A stretch of 49,239 bases of DNA, from positions 1-49,239 of the IMG/VR virus record IMGVR_UViG_3300048586_000188; one strand, 5' to 3'. The notes below the pieces were generated by a model, which did not search any database, was not told the origin of the DNA, and saw only the letters and a program-made list of their open reading frames with translations. Origin of the DNA: a virus. Below, in pieces: positions 47,081 through 49,239 of the stretch; position 1 is the stretch's first letter, and each line of letters begins with the position of its first letter. A program made the position numbers and the translations under genes.

Positions 47081-47641
47081 GTGCCCAGCGATCTCTGCAA
47101 AACCGAAGGCTGCGACCGATCCGCTGACTATCGGGGCTTCTGCCAGAAGCACTACAACAAGCTTCGCCGTTCGGGCGCGATCTCCATTCGTCCAACTGCC
47201 AAGCCTGGCCAGCCGCTGCGGTGGCTGCGAGAGCACGTCGGCTACGAAGGAGAAGACTGCCTGCGGTGGCCGTTCGGGTCGCCAGCCAACGGCTATGGGC
47301 AGATCAGAATTGACGGCAAGGATCACGCCGCCAGCCGCGTTATGTGCCAACTCGCACACGGCGAGGCACCTGCGGACGCGCCTCACGCAACGCACCGCTG
47401 CGGCAACGGGCATCTCGGATGTGTGAACCCGCGCCACCTTAGGTGGGCGCCGGCGTCTGAAAACATGATCGAGATGGTTTTGCACGGCCGAAGCCCTTCG
47501 GCACGCCTGTCCGCAAACGATGTGCGCGCGATCAGAAGCCGAGCCGATGAAGATCGAGGACACCTCGCAGAAACGTTCGGCGTCTCTCGCACGACGATAG
47601 ACGCCGTAGTCACCGGGCGCAGTTGGGCCTGGGTCAGCTAG
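47081..47641 (+). CDS. HNH endonuclease-type protein with N-terminal Cys cluster and C-terminal HTH
   Basis: The 186-residue protein has an N-terminal zinc-finger-like segment (C6, C11, C21, H24 in CKTEGCDRSADYRGFCQKH), an HNH-type core around THRCGNGHLGCVNPRHLRW (H105, N116, H119), and a C-terminal helix-turn-helix (HLAETFGVSRTTIDAVVTGR). This matches stand-alone phage HNH proteins, which include homing-type nucleases. It may nick DNA, or be a selfish element in the early operon. GTG 47081 with GAAGGGAAG upstream is preferred to a TTG at 47066. Confidence 0.82.
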   Translation: MPSDLCKTEGCDRSADYRGFCQKHYNKLRRSGAISIRPTAKPGQPLRWLREHVGYEGEDCLRWPFGSPANGYGQIRIDGKDHAASRVMCQLAHGEAPADAPHATHRCGNGHLGCVNPRHLRWAPASENMIEMVLHGRSPSARLSANDVRAIRSRADEDRGHLAETFGVSRTTIDAVVTGRSWAWVS

Positions 47642-47712
47642 GCCCCGAACCGAACAGTCACCACCAACCGCCAGCGCAGGGCTGGCTCGAATGAAGCGGG
47701 AGAAGACGAGCG

Positions 47713-48111
47713 ATGGTCACCTACGTCACGAAGGGCGTTCTGGCGAAGAACGTGAACGCCGCGAAGGCCGACGAACTGGCCAAGGCGCAGGCGATTGTCG
47801 ACGCGCTCCGCAAGGAAATTGAGGCCGAATACTTCGCCTCGCCGGAAGGCGCTGGCATCAAGGCGATCTCGACGCCGGGTGCCTACAATTCGGGGCAGGT
47901 GGTCGTCACGTGGCCCTACCCGCACTCGATGCAGATTTCCCTAGGCGTGACCGAGGACGTCGCCCGGGAGAACCCGGTGATGTCGCCGCTCCGCAGCCTC
48001 GGCGAGAAGACGATCAACTCGCTGCTGAACGGCAAGCTCCTGACGGACGCTGAGAAGCGTGCGGTCGTGTCCGAACTTACCGCTGGCGTCATTCCGTCGA
48101 CCGCCGCCTAA
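47713..48111 (+). CDS. Hypothetical phage protein (132 aa)
   Basis: ATG 47713 follows a GGGAGAAG ribosome site. The product has a helical start (AAKADELAKAQAIVDALRKE), a beta hairpin with GAYNSGQVVVTWPYPHSMQI and a helical end. I do not recognise a family. It lies between the HNH gene and small genes of the rightward operon. Confidence 0.66.
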   Translation: MVTYVTKGVLAKNVNAAKADELAKAQAIVDALRKEIEAEYFASPEGAGIKAISTPGAYNSGQVVVTWPYPHSMQISLGVTEDVARENPVMSPLRSLGEKTINSLLNGKLLTDAEKRAVVSELTAGVIPSTAA

Positions 48112-48136
48112 CCCCTCCCCACGAGGAAACGGCCCC

Positions 48137-48340
48137 GTGCACCTGTTCCTTCTGATGCTGGCGGTGAGAGCGCCGCCCAAGAGCCACCCTGAGCCTCGCC
48201 CGTCCGTCGGTGAGGCGCGCGATGCGGGAAGTGACGGACTGTCGGCCCAATCGGCTGAACCGCCACCGCTGGGATGTCTGGCCTCAGTCTGGTCGCGATT
48301 TTTGAGAGAGGCCGGCGGCACCCGCATCGCCGCCGGCTAG
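48137..48340 (+). CDS. Possible small protein (67 aa), GTG start
   Basis: A GTG at 48137 with a weak GAGGAAAC upstream opens a frame with an N-terminal hydrophobic start (HLFLLMLAVRAPPKSH) and a Pro/Ser-rich remainder. It fits between two genes of the rightward operon without overlap. The composition is not typical of a globular protein, and I cannot exclude that the stretch is untranslated. Confidence 0.4.
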   Translation: MHLFLLMLAVRAPPKSHPEPRPSVGEARDAGSDGLSAQSAEPPPLGCLASVWSRFLREAGGTRIAAG

Positions 48341-48363
48341 CACCTCCAAGGGAACCAAAGACG

Positions 48364-48780
48364 ATGAACGCCCAGCCCCGCAAGCTCACCGCAGCAGATG
48401 CCATCCTCGGCGAGACGCCGCTGGCGATGCGCGCCCGGCTCCGCGCCACGGTCGACAGCTACCGCAACGAGGACAGCCAGGACTACCGCGACGCGCTCGA
48501 CGCGATGCTGGCGGGACGCCCCGCGTTCTGGACGACGCAGGGCTATTCCAACGCGCGAGCCGTCACGGTGCTACGCGAGGTCAATGCGGGAGCGGGCGTG
48601 CTCGCCACGATCCGCCGCCATCGGCGGTCCTGGGACGACCCCAAGACGGTCGAGCGCGGGCTCGACTACCTGATCCCGATGAACGCGCCGGCCACGGCCG
48701 CTTTGCTCGCGGCCTATTCCGTCCTCGGCGCATGGCGCGAGGCCGAAGAGCTTGAAGCGCGCCAGTCCCGCGCTGCTTGA
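48364..48780 (+). CDS. Hypothetical phage protein (138 aa)
   Basis: ATG 48364 follows AAGGGAACC. The protein is mainly helical (RLRATVDSYRNEDSQDYRDA; later AATAALLAAYSVLGAWREAE-like pattern) with a Trp- and Arg-containing middle. I do not recognise a family. A short gap of 25 bases leads to the repeat protein gene on the same strand. Confidence 0.66.
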   Translation: MNAQPRKLTAADAILGETPLAMRARLRATVDSYRNEDSQDYRDALDAMLAGRPAFWTTQGYSNARAVTVLREVNAGAGVLATIRRHRRSWDDPKTVERGLDYLIPMNAPATAALLAAYSVLGAWREAEELEARQSRAA

Positions 48781-48805
48781 ACCTTTCCAACCAAGGAACA
48801 CGACG

Positions 48806-49239
48806 ATGGCAACCAAGCCGAAAAAGGCCGCGAAGGCGGAAGCAGAGCAGAAGCCGGCAATCTCGAACGCAAAATACGAGAGCACGGGCGAGACCAAAAT
48901 CTGGCTCGGGGTCACCCTTCATCGCATCAAGGCCAAGATCGCCATCGGCCTGATCGCGGCCGGCACGGTCGGCGGGTGGGTGGAAAGCGAAAAGAACCTC
49001 GATGTCTCCGGCGACGCGTGGGTCTACGGCGACGCGTGGGTCTACGGCAACGCGCGGGTCTACGGCAACGCGTGGGTCTACGGCAACGCGCGGGTCTACG
49101 GCGACGCGTGGGTCTACGGCAACGCGCGGGTCTCCGGCGACGCGCGGGTCTCCGGCGACGCGTGGGTCTACGGCGACGCGTGGGTCTACGGCAACGCGCG
49201 GGTCTACGGCAACGCGTGGGTCTACGGCAACGCGCGGGT
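48806..49239 (+). CDS. Hexapeptide-repeat protein, 3' truncated by the window edge
   Basis: ATG 48806 with AAGGAACACG upstream starts a lysine/alanine-rich leader (MATKPKKAAKAEAEQKP), then a small beta segment (GETKIWLGVTLHRI), and from residue 67 an uninterrupted run of six-residue repeats of the form V-Y/S-G-D/N-A-W/R. Six-residue periods of this type build a left-handed beta helix. Thirteen repeats are visible and the frame is still open at the end. Similar repeat proteins occur in other phages of alpha- and betaproteobacteria; I know of no proven function. The length cannot be estimated. Confidence 0.82.
   Translation, partial: MATKPKKAAKAEAEQKPAISNAKYESTGETKIWLGVTLHRIKAKIAIGLIAAGTVGGWVESEKNLDVSGDAWVYGDAWVYGNARVYGNAWVYGNARVYGDAWVYGNARVSGDARVSGDAWVYGDAWVYGNARVYGNAWVYGNAR
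49004..49239 (+). repeat. Tandem 18-bp coding repeats (about 13 visible copies)
   Basis: The unit is GTCTACGGCGACGCGTGG with variants at fixed places: GAC or AAC for Asp/Asn, TGG or CGG for Trp/Arg, TAC or TCC for Tyr/Ser. Copies follow without spacer, so this is not a CRISPR. The near-identity of codons suggests recent expansion by slippage or unequal exchange. Confidence 0.9.

Larger units (their letters stand above)
3061..49239. mobile_element. Prophage with short-tail (podovirus) virion genes, right end outside the window
   Basis: From the tRNA to the window edge the genes are those of a temperate phage: lysis, internal virion proteins, tail hub and adaptor, capsid, scaffold, portal, terminase, replication and modification proteins, a divergent Cro/repressor pair and a rightward early operon. 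At least 46 kb is present. The N4-gp56-type capsid with a large P22-like portal and a gp4-like adaptor, and the absence of tape measure or sheath genes, point to a podovirus. No integrase is recognisable, so it probably lies beyond the right edge. Most virion and early reading frames are intact, so the prophage does not look decayed. Confidence 0.9.

Noticed and set aside
49004-49239. Tandem repeats at the right edge considered as a CRISPR array
   Set aside because: Units are 18 bp with no spacers and stay in frame within a coding sequence; no cas genes are present in the window.

Overview
The window is GC-rich DNA of a Rhizobiales-type alphaproteobacterium (Mesorhizobium, Aminobacter or a relative). 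This rests on a glycerol ABC transporter binding protein next to glpK, a NDUFS4-like accessory subunit of complex I, and phage-region families typical of rhizobia (DUF982, DUF1515). Bases 1-3060 are chromosome. They hold the 3' part of a glpV-like gene, a strong hairpin, glpK, the complex I subunit gene and a tRNA-Arg(TCT) with an encoded CCA. Nearly everything right of the tRNA belongs to a large prophage that runs off the right edge. No integrase or second attachment site is visible, so its other end lies outside the window.

Prophage layout. (a) 3.1-5.1 kb: small accessory genes on the + strand, including a DUF982 and a DUF2335 protein. (b) 5.1-6.85 kb: lysis genes on the - strand (amidase endolysin with a membrane C-terminus, a 36-residue membrane protein, DUF1515), ending in a hairpin with a T-run. 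(c) 7.2-29 kb: virion genes on the - strand in short-tailed (podovirus) order. They include ejection/internal protein candidates, a virion muramidase, fibre-like and tail hub proteins, a gp4-like adaptor, an N4-gp56-type major capsid protein, scaffold, portal and terminase. Three genes that look like accessory morons (6.9, 12.5 and 12.9 kb) break the series. (d) 29.1-42.5 kb: an early or middle operon on the - strand with mostly 1-4 base overlaps between genes. It holds XRE and LexA-type DNA-binding proteins, a protein with only DnaA domain IV, a DnaB helicase, a C5 cytosine methyltransferase, a RuvC-like resolvase, a beta-class methyltransferase, an RMF-like protein and a ParB-like protein. 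(e) 42.3-43.1 kb: the control region, with a Cro-like protein facing an XRE repressor. (f) 43.3-45.6 kb: a SocA/Panacea-domain pair that may be a toxin-antitoxin system, plus small genes. (g) 46.8-49.2 kb: a second early operon on the + strand, ending in a gene of 18-bp repeats cut by the window edge.

How it fits together. A promoter with near-consensus boxes (TTGACA, 17 bp, CATAAA) fires leftward from the control region and overlaps a perfect 13-bp palindrome. The same palindrome, and a relaxed copy, sit 4.2 kb away at the promoter of the rightward operon. One repressor therefore probably silences both arms. Leftward transcription would serve replication and modification and then the virion genes, stopping beyond the lysis genes at about 5.1 kb.

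The observations I rate most unusual are: the 3' end of the cytosine methyltransferase gene, where a second reading frame also looks like a real protein family; a large terminase carrying a second, apparently degenerate nuclease domain; the shared operators of the two early operons; and a GapR-like/RMF-like two-part protein. All family assignments come from reading motifs by eye, without database searches.
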